Position numbers and translations under genes: made by a program. Below are positions 38,016 through 45,921 of a stretch of 64,000 nt of DNA, one piece after another; position 1 is the stretch's first letter; each line of letters starts with the position of its first letter. Origin of the DNA: CAWGXZ01 sp963826695 (lineage in GTDB: Bacteria; Pseudomonadota; Gammaproteobacteria; Burkholderiales; Burkholderiaceae_C). The notes beneath the pieces are model-generated. The model did not search any database. It was not told the DNA's origin and saw only the letters and a program-made list of their open reading frames with translations. The stretch spans positions 56,344-120,343 of the forward strand of contig CAWGXZ010000002.1 of NCBI GenBank assembly GCA_963826695.1, in the 5' to 3' direction.

Positions 38016-38198
38016 TGCAGTCCGCCTTGCTTTCTGGAAACCGTCGATCGGCCGTTGTTCCTTCGCTGCCGCATTCTGCCGCCCCAACCGCGTCGCGGCA
38101 GCGTTGCCGGGTGGTGCAGTCGGCAAGGCGATCACCGCCCGTGGCGCGTCGGCGACCGCTTTGCAGTACCCTGTCTGCAAGGAGCCCGTCGATCGGTC

Positions 38199-38756
38199 AT
38201 GGAAGTACTCCAACTCGACATCTCGGGCCGGCCGCAGGCCTGGATTTCGGCCCGCGAGGCGGCATTGATCTACGCTGCGGACGGCGTGGCCTGGACGCTC
38301 GGCGAAGCCTTTCATGTGCTGCGCGGCGGCATTCAGCGGCGCACCGGCCAGCAGTCGCTGATCGAGGTGCACAGCATCGTCGCGGTGCGTGGCGCGGTGC
38401 CGAGCCGCGCCTGGCGGCAGTCACCGGCGCTGTCGAATTCGAAGCTGTTCGCCCGTGACCGCTTCGTCTGCGCCTACTGCGGCGACTGCTTCCACGACGA
38501 GCTGCTGACGCGCGAACACATCGTGCCGACCTCGCGCGGCGGCGTCGACAGCTGGATGAACTGCATCACTGCCTGTCGCGCCTGCAATGGCCGCAAGGGC
38601 AGTCGGCGGCCGGAAGAGGCTGGGATGTCGCTGCTCTATTTGCCCTACGTGCCGAGCCTGCACGAAGACATGATCCTGCGCGGCCGTCGCATCCTGTCGG
38701 ACCAGATGGAGTTCCTGCTTGCCAGCGTGCCGCGGCACAGCCGGCTGCACGGCTGA
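38199..38756 (+). CDS. HNH endonuclease family protein
   Basis: This 185-aa protein has an HNH nuclease module: a first CAYCGD zinc knuckle, then LTREHIVPTSRGG with the catalytic His, WMNCITACRACNGRKG with Asn and the second CxxC. The same layout occurs in stand-alone 5-methylcytosine-type HNH proteins of Proteobacteria. The N-terminal 85 residues (MEVLQLDISGRPQAWISARE) are conserved in that group but have no known function. The target is unknown. No methylase or restriction partner is beside it. Confidence 0.86.
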   Translation: MEVLQLDISGRPQAWISAREAALIYAADGVAWTLGEAFHVLRGGIQRRTGQQSLIEVHSIVAVRGAVPSRAWRQSPALSNSKLFARDRFVCAYCGDCFHDELLTREHIVPTSRGGVDSWMNCITACRACNGRKGSRRPEEAGMSLLYLPYVPSLHEDMILRGRRILSDQMEFLLASVPRHSRLHG

Positions 38757-38783
38757 GCCACAGCTGAGATCGACGCAGCCGCT

Positions 38784-38993
38784 TCAGTGGTGCAGCGGTT
38801 GCCGCTGCTGTTCCTGGACCGCCAGGGCATGCGCCACCCCCGCCAGCAGGATCGCGTCCATGTTGGTCGCCTGGGTCGGCATGCTGCGTTCGATCATCAG
38901 CCGGGCCCGCCGAACCTGCTCTTCGGTCACTTCCACCGCACCCTGGGGCCGGTGGGCGTTCTGCAACGAATTCCCGATCATGGCGAGCTCCAT
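38784..38993 (-). CDS. Small hypothetical protein
   Basis: This possible 69-aa product starts MELAMIGNSLQNAHRP and ends ALAVQEQQRQPLHH. It contains an amphipathic helical stretch (EEQVRRARLMIERSM) and no known motif. The frame stays open upstream with no better start, and no ribosome site is obvious before this ATG. It lies convergent with the HNH gene and 113 bp downstream of another small gene on the same strand. It may be real because its Ala/Gln-rich helix has normal codon bias; I do not recognise a family. Confidence 0.4.
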   Translation of the reverse strand: MELAMIGNSLQNAHRPQGAVEVTEEQVRRARLMIERSMPTQATNMDAILLAGVAHALAVQEQQRQPLHH

Positions 38994-39106
38994 CAGAGTC
39001 GTTGTGGACAGTATGGAGTTGCTTTCGGTTACAGGATGCGATGCTGAAGTCGCATTCGTCGCCGTAACGTGAAAACGTCGCACATTGACGACAAATCGCC
39101 TGTGGT

Positions 39107-39400
39107 TCAGGCGTCGAGGCCGTACTGCTCCCGGGCCTGCAAACGCACATAGAGCGACCTGGCTCCGGCGTCGGGCAGCACGCCGCGTTCGTTGCAGAAC
39201 TCGGCAAAGGCCTCGGGCTCGATGGTGATTCGCACCACCCGCCAGCCCTGCTGGCGCAGCACGGCTTCGAGTTCCTCGGCGGCACGCCGCCAATCGGCGT
39301 AGCTCGGGAAATCGATGTCCTCGTCGGTCATCAAGGCTTGAATGGCAGGAAAGTCCTCCTCGTCGTACCAGGGGATGACCTTGGGTCGATCGGCATGCAT
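39107..39400 (-). CDS. Conserved-type hypothetical protein (97 aa)
   Basis: The 97-aa acidic cytoplasmic protein begins MHADRPKVIPWYDEEDFPAI and includes DEDIDFPSYADWRRAAEELE and RITIEPEAFAEFCNERG. There is no signal peptide or membrane helix. Such short proteins (PWYDxxDFxxI opening) occur in Proteobacteria without a described role. It lies 166 bp downstream of the acyl-CoA dehydrogenase gene; no functional link is evident. Confidence 0.65.
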   Translation of the reverse strand: MHADRPKVIPWYDEEDFPAIQALMTDEDIDFPSYADWRRAAEELEAVLRQQGWRVVRITIEPEAFAEFCNERGVLPDAGARSLYVRLQAREQYGLDA

Positions 39401-39566
39401 GGGATGGGCCTCCAGGGACTGGCACGCGACGCGCGCCTGGGAATCAATGGGATGGGGCGCGCTTCAGGCGGTTGCACGGCAGCCGGTGCTCGGCCAGGCG
39501 GCGCAGGTCGACGATCGAACGGCAACCGGCAACGTCGCGCGGCAGCGGCCGGCGGTGCATGTCCGG

Positions 39567-40823
39567 CTACCCGCCCGCGGTGCCCGCCTGTGCAGCCGCC
39601 CGCGCCGCCTTGCGCTTGGACAACTCGATCTTGGCGATTGCATTGCGATGGACTTCGTCCGGGCCGTCGACGATGCGCACCGTGCGCTGCTGGGCATAGG
39701 CCTCGGCGAGCCAGAAGTCGGCGCTGACGCCGGCCGCACCATGCGCCTGGATCGCCCAGTCGACAACCTTGCACGACACGGCCGGCGCGACCACCTTGAT
39801 CATTGCGATCTCGGCGCGCGCCGCCTTGTTGCCGGCGACATCCATGCGGTGCGCGGCATTCAGCGTCAGCAGCCGCGCCTGGTCGATCGCGCAGCGCGAC
39901 TCGGCGATTCGCTCGTGCCAGACCGACTGCTCCGACAGCGCCCGGCCGAAGGCCACGCGCGACTGCAGCCGGTCGATCATCATTTCCAGCGCGCGCTCGG
40001 CTGCGCCGATCGAGCGCATGCAGTGGTGGATGCGGCCCGGCCCGAGGCGACCCTGGGCGATTTCGAAGCCGCGGCCCTCGCCGAGCAGGATGTGGTCGAC
40101 CGGCACGCGGACGTTTTCCAGCCGCACTTCCATGTGACCGTGCGGCGCGTCGTCATAGCCGAAGACGGTGATCGGCCGCACCACCGTGACCCCGGGCGTG
40201 TTGCGCGGCACCAGCACCATCGACTGCTGCGCATGGCGCGGTCCGTCGGGGTCGGTCTTGCCCATGACGATGAAGATTTCGCAGCGCGGGTCGCCGGCGC
40301 CCGACGAAAACCACTTGTGGCCGTCGATGACGTACTCGTCGCCCTCGCGGCGGATGCGGCACTGGATGTTGGTCGCGTCCGACGAGGCGACTGCCGGCTC
40401 GGTCATCAGGAACGCCGAGCGGATCTCGCCGGCCAGCAGCGGCTCGAGCCAGCGCTGCTTGTGCGCCTCGCTGCCGTAGCGTTCGAGCGTCTCCATGTTG
40501 CCGGTGTCGGGCGCCGAGCAGTTGAAGACCTGCGACGACCAGCGCACCCGGCCCATCAACTCGCAAAGCGGTGCGTAGTCGAGGTTCGAGATGCCACCCT
40601 GCCCCTGGTAGGCATGTGGCAGGAACAGGTTCCACAAGCCTTCGTTGCGCGCCAGCGCCTTCAGCTCGTGCAGCACCGGCGGCGCACGCCAGGGATCGCC
40701 GTCGCGGCGAAAGGCGTCCATCTCGGCGTGATAGCGCCCCTCGTTGGGAAAGATGTGCGCATCGAAGAAGGCCTGCAGCCGCTGCAGCAGCTCGCGGGTT
40801 CGGGGAGAGGGTTCGGCGAACAT
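39567..40823 (-). CDS. Acyl-CoA dehydrogenase family protein
   Basis: This 418-aa FAD enzyme catalyses alpha,beta-dehydrogenation of an acyl-CoA. Landmarks are LPHAYQGQGGISNLDYAPL, the FAD/substrate segment RSAFLMTEPAVASSDATNIQ, DGHKWFSSGAGDPRC, GPGRIHHCMRSIGAAERALE, and the C-terminal QAHGAAGVSADFWLAEAYAQ with RTVRIVDGPDEVH. The 410-420 aa length and the fPNEGRYHAEM N-terminus resemble the ACAD10/11-like branch. The ATG at 40823 is the homology start. It is divergent from the hydroxyacyl-CoA dehydrogenase gene, and both are steps of beta-oxidation-type degradation. Confidence 0.92.
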   Translation of the reverse strand: MFAEPSPRTRELLQRLQAFFDAHIFPNEGRYHAEMDAFRRDGDPWRAPPVLHELKALARNEGLWNLFLPHAYQGQGGISNLDYAPLCELMGRVRWSSQVFNCSAPDTGNMETLERYGSEAHKQRWLEPLLAGEIRSAFLMTEPAVASSDATNIQCRIRREGDEYVIDGHKWFSSGAGDPRCEIFIVMGKTDPDGPRHAQQSMVLVPRNTPGVTVVRPITVFGYDDAPHGHMEVRLENVRVPVDHILLGEGRGFEIAQGRLGPGRIHHCMRSIGAAERALEMMIDRLQSRVAFGRALSEQSVWHERIAESRCAIDQARLLTLNAAHRMDVAGNKAARAEIAMIKVVAPAVSCKVVDWAIQAHGAAGVSADFWLAEAYAQQRTVRIVDGPDEVHRNAIAKIELSKRKAARAAAQAGTAGG

Positions 40824-41142
40824 GGATGCTTCTCTTTGGCTGGTGTGGGTGCGGTGGATCGAGCCTGTGCAGGCGGCAGCCCTGCCGCGCGGCGCAGGTC
40901 TCGTCGAGGCACACCGTGCCGGCGAGCGCTGCGCCTGGATCGTCGGTCCGGTCGGCTGCACCACCGGCGGTCGGCAGATGCTACGTGGCACGCCCGGCGC
41001 AGGGCCCAAGGGTTAACCAGTGGCCCGCGGCCCCACGCGGGCGGGGATGAATCTTGCACCGCGGCCCGCGCAGCCCGGCCGCGTCGGCCTGCTAACGTTG
41101 CGCCTGCCGGCACCCGGCTCCGACAGTCAAGGAAATTCGCTC
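40824..41142. other. Divergent intergenic region
   Basis: These 319 bp separate the acyl-CoA dehydrogenase and hydroxyacyl-CoA dehydrogenase genes, so promoters for both should lie here. Frames are open by GC content but resemble nothing. An AAGGAAA ribosome site precedes the plus-strand gene. I see no clear operator palindrome. Confidence 0.4.
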
Positions 41143-42003
41143 ATGGACATGAACCACATCGGCGTCATCGGCGCAGGCACGATGGGCAACGGCATCGCCC
41201 AGGTCTGTGCGGTCGCCGGCCTGCAGGTCACGCTGGTCGACATCTCGGACGCTGCGGTCGAGCGCGGCATCGCGACGCTCGGCGGCAGCCTCGACCGGCT
41301 GGTGAAGAAGGACAAGCTCAGTGCCGACGACAAGGCTGCCGCGCTCGCCCGCGTGAGCGGCACGACGAGCTACACCGCGCTCCAGGGTGCCGATCTGGTG
41401 ATCGAGGCCGCGACCGAGAACGCCGAGCTGAAGCTGCGCATCCTGCAGCAGGTCGACGCGCTGGCGGGGGACGACACGCTGATCGCGACCAACACCTCGT
41501 CGATCTCGATCACCCAGCTGGCGGCGGTGATGCGCCGCCCGCATGCGTTCATCGGGCTGCACTTCTTCAACCCGGTGCCGCTGATGGCCCTGCTCGAGAT
41601 CATTCGCGGGCTGCAGACATCCGACGAGACGCACGCGCGTGCCCTGCAGTTCGCCGCGCGCGTCGGCAAGACGCCGATCACGGTGAAGAACAGCCCCGGC
41701 TTCGCGGTCAACCGCATCCTCGTGCCGATGATCAACGAGGCGATCTTCGTGCTGCAGGAAGGGAACGCCAGCGCCGAGGACATCGACACCGGCATGAAGC
41801 TGGGTTGCGGCCAGCCGATCGGGCCGCTGGCGCTGGCCGACCTGATCGGCCTCGACACGCTGCTGGCGATCATGCAGGTCTTCTACGAGGGCTTCAACGA
41901 TTCGAAGTACCGCCCGGCGCCGCTGCTTCGGGAAATGGTCGACGCGGGCCGGCTCGGCCGCAAATCCGGGCAGGGCTTCTACGGCTACGCAGCGAAAGGA
42001 TGA
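41143..42003 (+). CDS. 3-hydroxybutyryl-CoA dehydrogenase
   Basis: This 286-aa NAD-dependent L-3-hydroxyacyl-CoA dehydrogenase has the Rossmann motif GVIGAGTMGNGIAQVCA at about residues 6-22. ATNTSSISITQLAAV and the catalytic His in FIGLHFFNPVPLM follow, with KNSPGFAVNRILVPMINEAI and DTGMKLGCGQPIGPLALADL. Size and motifs match Hbd/PaaH-type single-domain enzymes of butyrate or phenylacetate/fatty acid metabolism. An alternative ATG two codons later is possible. Confidence 0.93.
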   Translation: MDMNHIGVIGAGTMGNGIAQVCAVAGLQVTLVDISDAAVERGIATLGGSLDRLVKKDKLSADDKAAALARVSGTTSYTALQGADLVIEAATENAELKLRILQQVDALAGDDTLIATNTSSISITQLAAVMRRPHAFIGLHFFNPVPLMALLEIIRGLQTSDETHARALQFAARVGKTPITVKNSPGFAVNRILVPMINEAIFVLQEGNASAEDIDTGMKLGCGQPIGPLALADLIGLDTLLAIMQVFYEGFNDSKYRPAPLLREMVDAGRLGRKSGQGFYGYAAKG

Positions 42004-42144
42004 GCGCGATCGCGTGCCGTCCCCGCTGGAACGGCCCTGGCAATCCCCTACCCGGTTCTGGCATTCCGGCAAGCCGTCGATCACGACTTTCGAGCCTCAA
42101 GTAGCATGGATCCGCCCGGTTCCGTCCACCGGCGGAGAAGTGCC

Positions 42145-42846
42145 ATGCCACGCAGTGCCCCCCTGATTGCCGCCGCGCTGGCCGCCGTATTCACCAGCGC
42201 GCAAGCCACCGAGTACGGTCTGGTTCTCTCGTCGACCCCGGTATCGACCCAGGTGACGGTGCCGCAGACGGTCTGCTATGACGAGTTGCAGCCGGTGCCG
42301 CCGGTCACCTCCGGTGGCGGTGCCCTGCTCGGCGCGGTGCTGGGCGGGTTGGTCGGCAGCGCCATCGGCGGGGGCGCTGGCCAAGTGGCGGCAACGGGCC
42401 TCGGCGTCGTTGCCGGTGCAATGGCCGGCGACCGCAACGAGGCGCTCCATTCGCCGCCGGGCCTGGTGCCGCAGCGGCGGTGCGACAGCAGCGGCCGGAG
42501 CGAGCCTCGGCTCCTCGGCTACGACGTGGTCTACGAGTACCAGGGCCAGCGCTACAGCACGCGCGTTGCAGAGGACCCGGGCAGCAGGATACCGCTTCAG
42601 GTCAATGTGGCTCCGGCGAGCGGCGTCGTCAGCGATTCTCCGCAGGCCTACCTGCCCATGCAGCCGCAATCGGTTGCGCCGGTCTACGCTGCGCCTCCGG
42701 TCTACGCCGCCCCTCCGGTATACGCCTACGGCTCCGGATACGGGTACGGTTATGGGTACGGCTACCCTTACCGAGTCGCGCCGATCGCGGTCATGCCGAG
42801 CTTCGTCTTTGGCGGGCACTGGCACCGCGGGGGGCGCCACCGCTGA
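42145..42846 (+). CDS. Exported glycine-zipper protein
   Basis: This 233-aa protein has a signal peptide (PLIAAALAAVFTSAQA, cleavage near residue 22). A glycine-zipper 2TM domain, LLGAVLGGLVGSAIGGGAG, lies at about residues 61-79, then QVAATGLGVVAGAMAG. The zipper is shared with outer-membrane lipoproteins such as SlyB, but no lipobox Cys follows the signal here. The C-terminal third has AAPPVYAAPPVYAYG and a Tyr-Gly repeat (GYGYGYGYGY), then His/Arg-rich HWHRGGRHR. A GGAGAAG ribosome site precedes the ATG at 42145; an upstream ATG at 42106 adds a non-signal stretch. Confidence 0.82.
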   Translation: MPRSAPLIAAALAAVFTSAQATEYGLVLSSTPVSTQVTVPQTVCYDELQPVPPVTSGGGALLGAVLGGLVGSAIGGGAGQVAATGLGVVAGAMAGDRNEALHSPPGLVPQRRCDSSGRSEPRLLGYDVVYEYQGQRYSTRVAEDPGSRIPLQVNVAPASGVVSDSPQAYLPMQPQSVAPVYAAPPVYAAPPVYAYGSGYGYGYGYGYPYRVAPIAVMPSFVFGGHWHRGGRHR

Positions 42847-43400
42847 GTGTTGCCATCGATTTTCTGGCGAATGCGCCGGAGGTGGCGCAGCGGCTGCTCG
42901 GCGCCACGCTGCTGGTCGACGGCGTTGGCGGTCGCATCGTCGAAACCGAGGCCTACGACCGCGACGATCCGGCGTCGCACAGCCACGTGGGCCCGACCGC
43001 GCGCAATGCCACCATGTTCGGACCGCCGGGACATGCCTACGTCTACCGCTCGTACGGCATCCACTGGTGCCTCAACATGGTCTGCCGCGAGGCGGGCCAC
43101 GGCGCCGGGGTGCTGATCCGGGCAATCGAACCGCTCGTCGGTATCGGACGGATGCGTGAACGCCGCGGCCTCGACGACGAGCGCTGGCTCTGCGCAGGGC
43201 CTGGCCGGCTGGCGCAGGCGCTCGGCATCACGCGGGCGCACGACGGGTTGCCGATCGATGCGCCACCCTTCGAGTTGCTGCCGGCGGCGCAGCCGCCAGC
43301 GTCGGTGCAGGGTCCCCGGATCGGCATCTCCAAGGCGGTCGACGTTCCATGGCGCTTTGCGCTGGCGGGATCGCGCTTCCTCAGCCGGCCGCTGCGCTGA
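42843..43400 (+). CDS. 3-methyladenine (alkyladenine) DNA glycosylase, Mpg family
   Basis: This product of about 185 aa excises alkylated purines. Landmarks are LLGATLLVDG, GGRIVETEAYDRDDPASHS (catalytic Glu), TARNATMFGPPGHAYVYRSY, GIHWCLNMVC and LCAGPGRLAQALGIT. No ATG, GTG or TTG lies at a suitable place: the last in-frame candidate is a CTG at 42843 that overlaps the stop of the glycine-zipper gene. The family normally begins a few residues before the DFLxxxxxVAxxLLG segment, so the start is close to this point. Translational coupling to the upstream gene is likely. Confidence 0.85.
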   Translation: MSVAIDFLANAPEVAQRLLGATLLVDGVGGRIVETEAYDRDDPASHSHVGPTARNATMFGPPGHAYVYRSYGIHWCLNMVCREAGHGAGVLIRAIEPLVGIGRMRERRGLDDERWLCAGPGRLAQALGITRAHDGLPIDAPPFELLPAAQPPASVQGPRIGISKAVDVPWRFALAGSRFLSRPLR

Positions 43401-43459
43401 GCACCGCGGGCTGCTTTCGCGTTAAGGTGCCGTTACGCCAGCCGATTCGGAGTCTTGCC

Positions 43460-43792
43460 ATGCCCCTGCAGAACACCTTTGCCGCCACCGAACCTGCACG
43501 CAGCGAGATCGACGCGCTGCGCGGTGCCGCCGTTGTCGAATTCGGCACGCCCTGGTGCGGCTTCTGCCGCGCTGCGCAGCCACTGATCGCCAGCGCCTTT
43601 GCCGGGCATCCCGACATGCATCACATCAAGGTTGAAGATGGCAAGGGGCGGCCGCTCGGCCGCTCGTTCGCCGTCAAGCTGTGGCCGACGCTGATTTTCC
43701 TGCGCGACGGACGCGAGGTCGAGCGACTCGTGCGACCCGCTGATGCAGCAAGCATTTCCCGGGCAATGGCGGCCCTCGAAGCAGGTACCTAA
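43460..43792 (+). CDS. Thioredoxin-family protein
   Basis: This 110-aa cytoplasmic thioredoxin fold has active site TPWCGFCRAAQP, so CGFC replaces the classical CGPC. A cis-proline lies in KLWPTLIFLRDG. Lack of the proline in CxxC usually shifts redox potential toward an oxidant or a specialised reductase. The protein has no signal peptide. The partner is unknown; it is near, but not overlapped with, the glycosylase gene and convergent with the stress-protein gene. Confidence 0.88.
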   Translation: MPLQNTFAATEPARSEIDALRGAAVVEFGTPWCGFCRAAQPLIASAFAGHPDMHHIKVEDGKGRPLGRSFAVKLWPTLIFLRDGREVERLVRPADAASISRAMAALEAGT

Positions 43793-43859
43793 TCCGGCTG
43801 CCGCATCGCCGGGCCGCGTCGATCGCTGCCGGCCGCTGTTCCGAGCGGCAGCGAACTGG

Positions 43860-44651
43860 TCAAGTGCGAGCCCGCTCCCAGGCGTGGCGCACGGCACCCT
43901 TGACCTTCTGCCAGGGGCTCGACGGATTGCGCGCCTGCCAGTCTCGCTCGACGTCGAGCTCGGCATCTGCCCAGTCGCGACCGTGGTAGCGCGAATCGAC
44001 GGCCAGCGTGTGACCCTGGCGATAGGCTTCGGCATAGTCGTCGTACGCACCGCCCAGATGGCCGTAGTTCGAGTCGTAGTGGCTGCGGAACTCGTTGGCG
44101 TAATCGTCATAGCCGTGAACCGCGGTGCGGGCGTAGATCCGCACCCCGCCGTCACTGACCACCTGCCGCTGCACCGCCACAGCGGCGTTCCTTTCTGCCG
44201 GCGGGGTTACCGCGCCATGGAGATGCGTCTGGGTGTCACCCGGGTCGTCTGCCGCAGCCGTGCCGCCGCTGTTCCAGCCGCCCTGGCGCCAGTCGCCGAG
44301 CAGGTCCTCGATGTCGACCGCGCCGGCGGTGCGCAAGGCAGCGCTGGCCGCAGCAACCTGTTGGTCATCCTCGGCTTCGACCCGCAACACGACATGCCCG
44401 CGGCGCAGTGCCTCCTCGTATTCCGACGCATGCGGCTTGTCGTCGACACCGAACAGATTGGCGAAGAGATCGCCGAGCCGTTGGACGACCCCGGTTCCGC
44501 CCTCGATAACTGCGCTGGGTGGTACCAGTTCGGTGGCCTTGTCTTCGGTCAGATGCAGGCAGTCGCGACCGAAGCCGCTGCGCACCAGGCCGTCGACGGC
44601 CCGCTCTGCATCCTCACGACGATCGAAAAGTCCAACGACAGTGTGTTTCAT
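43860..44651 (-). CDS. Stress-type protein with N-terminal general-stress (YflT/17M-like) domain
   Basis: This 263-aa protein starts MKHTVVGLFDRREDAERAVD, and GFGRDCLHL follows. This alpha-beta opening is seen in general-stress protein 17M/YflT domains. A Gly/Val segment (SAVIEGGTGVVQRLGDLFAN) and the VVLRVEAEDDQQVAAASAAL patch complete that half. The C-terminal half is hydrophilic with repeated aromatic/acidic units (YDDYANEFRSHYDSNYGHLG, YDDYAEAYRQGH). It has no membrane segment. The function is not established; relatives are often linked to osmotic or desiccation stress. Confidence 0.68.
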   Translation of the reverse strand: MKHTVVGLFDRREDAERAVDGLVRSGFGRDCLHLTEDKATELVPPSAVIEGGTGVVQRLGDLFANLFGVDDKPHASEYEEALRRGHVVLRVEAEDDQQVAAASAALRTAGAVDIEDLLGDWRQGGWNSGGTAAADDPGDTQTHLHGAVTPPAERNAAVAVQRQVVSDGGVRIYARTAVHGYDDYANEFRSHYDSNYGHLGGAYDDYAEAYRQGHTLAVDSRYHGRDWADAELDVERDWQARNPSSPWQKVKGAVRHAWERART

Positions 44652-44762
44652 GGCATCTCCTCCGGTTTGCAGTTGCGGGTCTGGCATCGATCTCTGTGCG
44701 ATTCAATGCGAGCCTAAGGCAATGCTGCCCCAGGTGCAATCACTCAAGGGCAAGGGGCGCGC

Positions 44763-44912
44763 TCAGCTGCTGAGCCCGACCATCCGCATCACGCCCTTCA
44801 GCAGCCAGGCAACGAGCCCGAGTGCGGCGACGCTGAGAGCCCAGATCGCCAGCAGCCAGCCGATCCGGCGCCACCAGCTGCGCGGTCGGGAAACCTCTGC
44901 CGCGTCAGCCAT
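44763..44912 (-). CDS. DUF2474 small membrane subunit linked to CioAB
   Basis: This 49-aa protein reads MADAAEVSRPRSWWRRIGWL and then LAIWALSVAALGLVAWLLKG with a final VMRMVGLSS. It has one transmembrane helix after an Arg/Trp-rich patch (SWWRRIGWL), the DUF2474 signature. Genes of this family follow cioB or cydB in Proteobacteria and are thought to be a small subunit like CydX. The ATG overlaps the cioB stop by one base (TGATG), so it is cotranslated with the oxidase genes. Confidence 0.85.
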   Translation of the reverse strand: MADAAEVSRPRSWWRRIGWLLAIWALSVAALGLVAWLLKGVMRMVGLSS

Positions 44913-45920
44913 CAGTGGTAGCCGTCACCCGCGCGCACCTTGCCGCGAAAGACCCAGTAGCCCCAGGCGGTGTACATCAGGATCAACGGGATGATCAGCA
45001 GCGCACCGACCAGTGCGAAGCCAAGACTTTGCGGCGGCCCGGCCGCAGCCCAGATCGACACACCGGGCGGAATGATGTTCGGCCACAGGCTGATGCCCAA
45101 CCCGCTGTAGCCCAGGAACACCAGCAACAGGGTGAGCACGAACGGCGCCGTCTCGTGACCACGCTGCAGCGTCCGGATCAGCTGCCATGTCGACAGCGCA
45201 ACCAGGATCGGCACCGGCGAGAAAAAGAGCAGGTTCGGCAGCCTGAACCATCGCGTGGCGATCGCCGGATGTGCGAGCGGCGTCCAGATGCTGATCACCG
45301 CCAGCACCGCGAGCAGCGCCCAGACCAGATTGCGCGCCAGCAGACGCATGCGCTGCTGCAGTCGGCCTTCGGTCTTCATGATCAGCCAGGTGGCACCCAG
45401 CATCGCGTAGGCGACCACCACGCCGAGGCCGGTGAACAGCGAGAACGGCGTCAACCAGTCGAAGCCGCCACCGACGAAGCTGCCGTCGCTCACCTCGACG
45501 CCGTCGATGTAGGCGCCGAGCGTCACGCCCTGGAAGAACGACGCCATCACCGAGCCGCCGATGAATGCCTGGTCCCACATCCGGCGCTTGCCCGCCTTGG
45601 CCTTGAAGCGGAACTCGAACGCGACACCGCGGAAAATCAGCCCGATCAGCATCAGGATCAGCGGCAGGTAGAAGGCGCTGAGGATGACGCGCGTAGGCCA
45701 GCGGAAAGGCCGCCAGCAGCCCGGCCCCGCCGAGCACCAGCCAGGTCTCGTTGCCGTCCCAGACGGGAGCGACCGTGTTCATCATCACGTCGCGGTCGTC
45801 CTTCTCGTCGAAGAACGGGAAGAGGATGCCGATGCCGAGGTCGAAGCCATCCATCACGACGTACATCATCACGCCGAAGGCGATGATGACGGCCCAGATC
45901 AGCGGAAGATCGATACCCAT
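44912..45920 (-). pseudogene. cioB: Cytochrome bd-type (CIO) ubiquinol oxidase subunit II, one frameshift
   Basis: Subunit II of the bd-family quinol oxidase is an inner-membrane protein. The first frame starts MGIDLPLIWAVIIAFGVMMY and continues VVMDGFDLGIGILFPFF, DRDVMMNTVAPVWDGNETWL and VLGGAGLLAAFPLAYA. The second frame continues LMLIGLIFRGVAFEFRFKAK through PLILMYTAWGYWVFRGKVRA. A single extra base near 45688-45693 (TACGCGCGTCATC) separates them; removing it restores a 335-aa protein. All conserved parts are present, so this is probably a consensus error. It begins directly after cioA and overlaps the DUF2474 gene. Confidence 0.88.
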
Positions 45921-45921
45921 G

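Noticed and set aside
42720..42790. Tandem repeat resembling a microsatellite or CRISPR-like unit
   Set aside because: It encodes the Tyr-Gly repeat of the glycine-zipper protein in frame; no spacer-repeat pattern exists.
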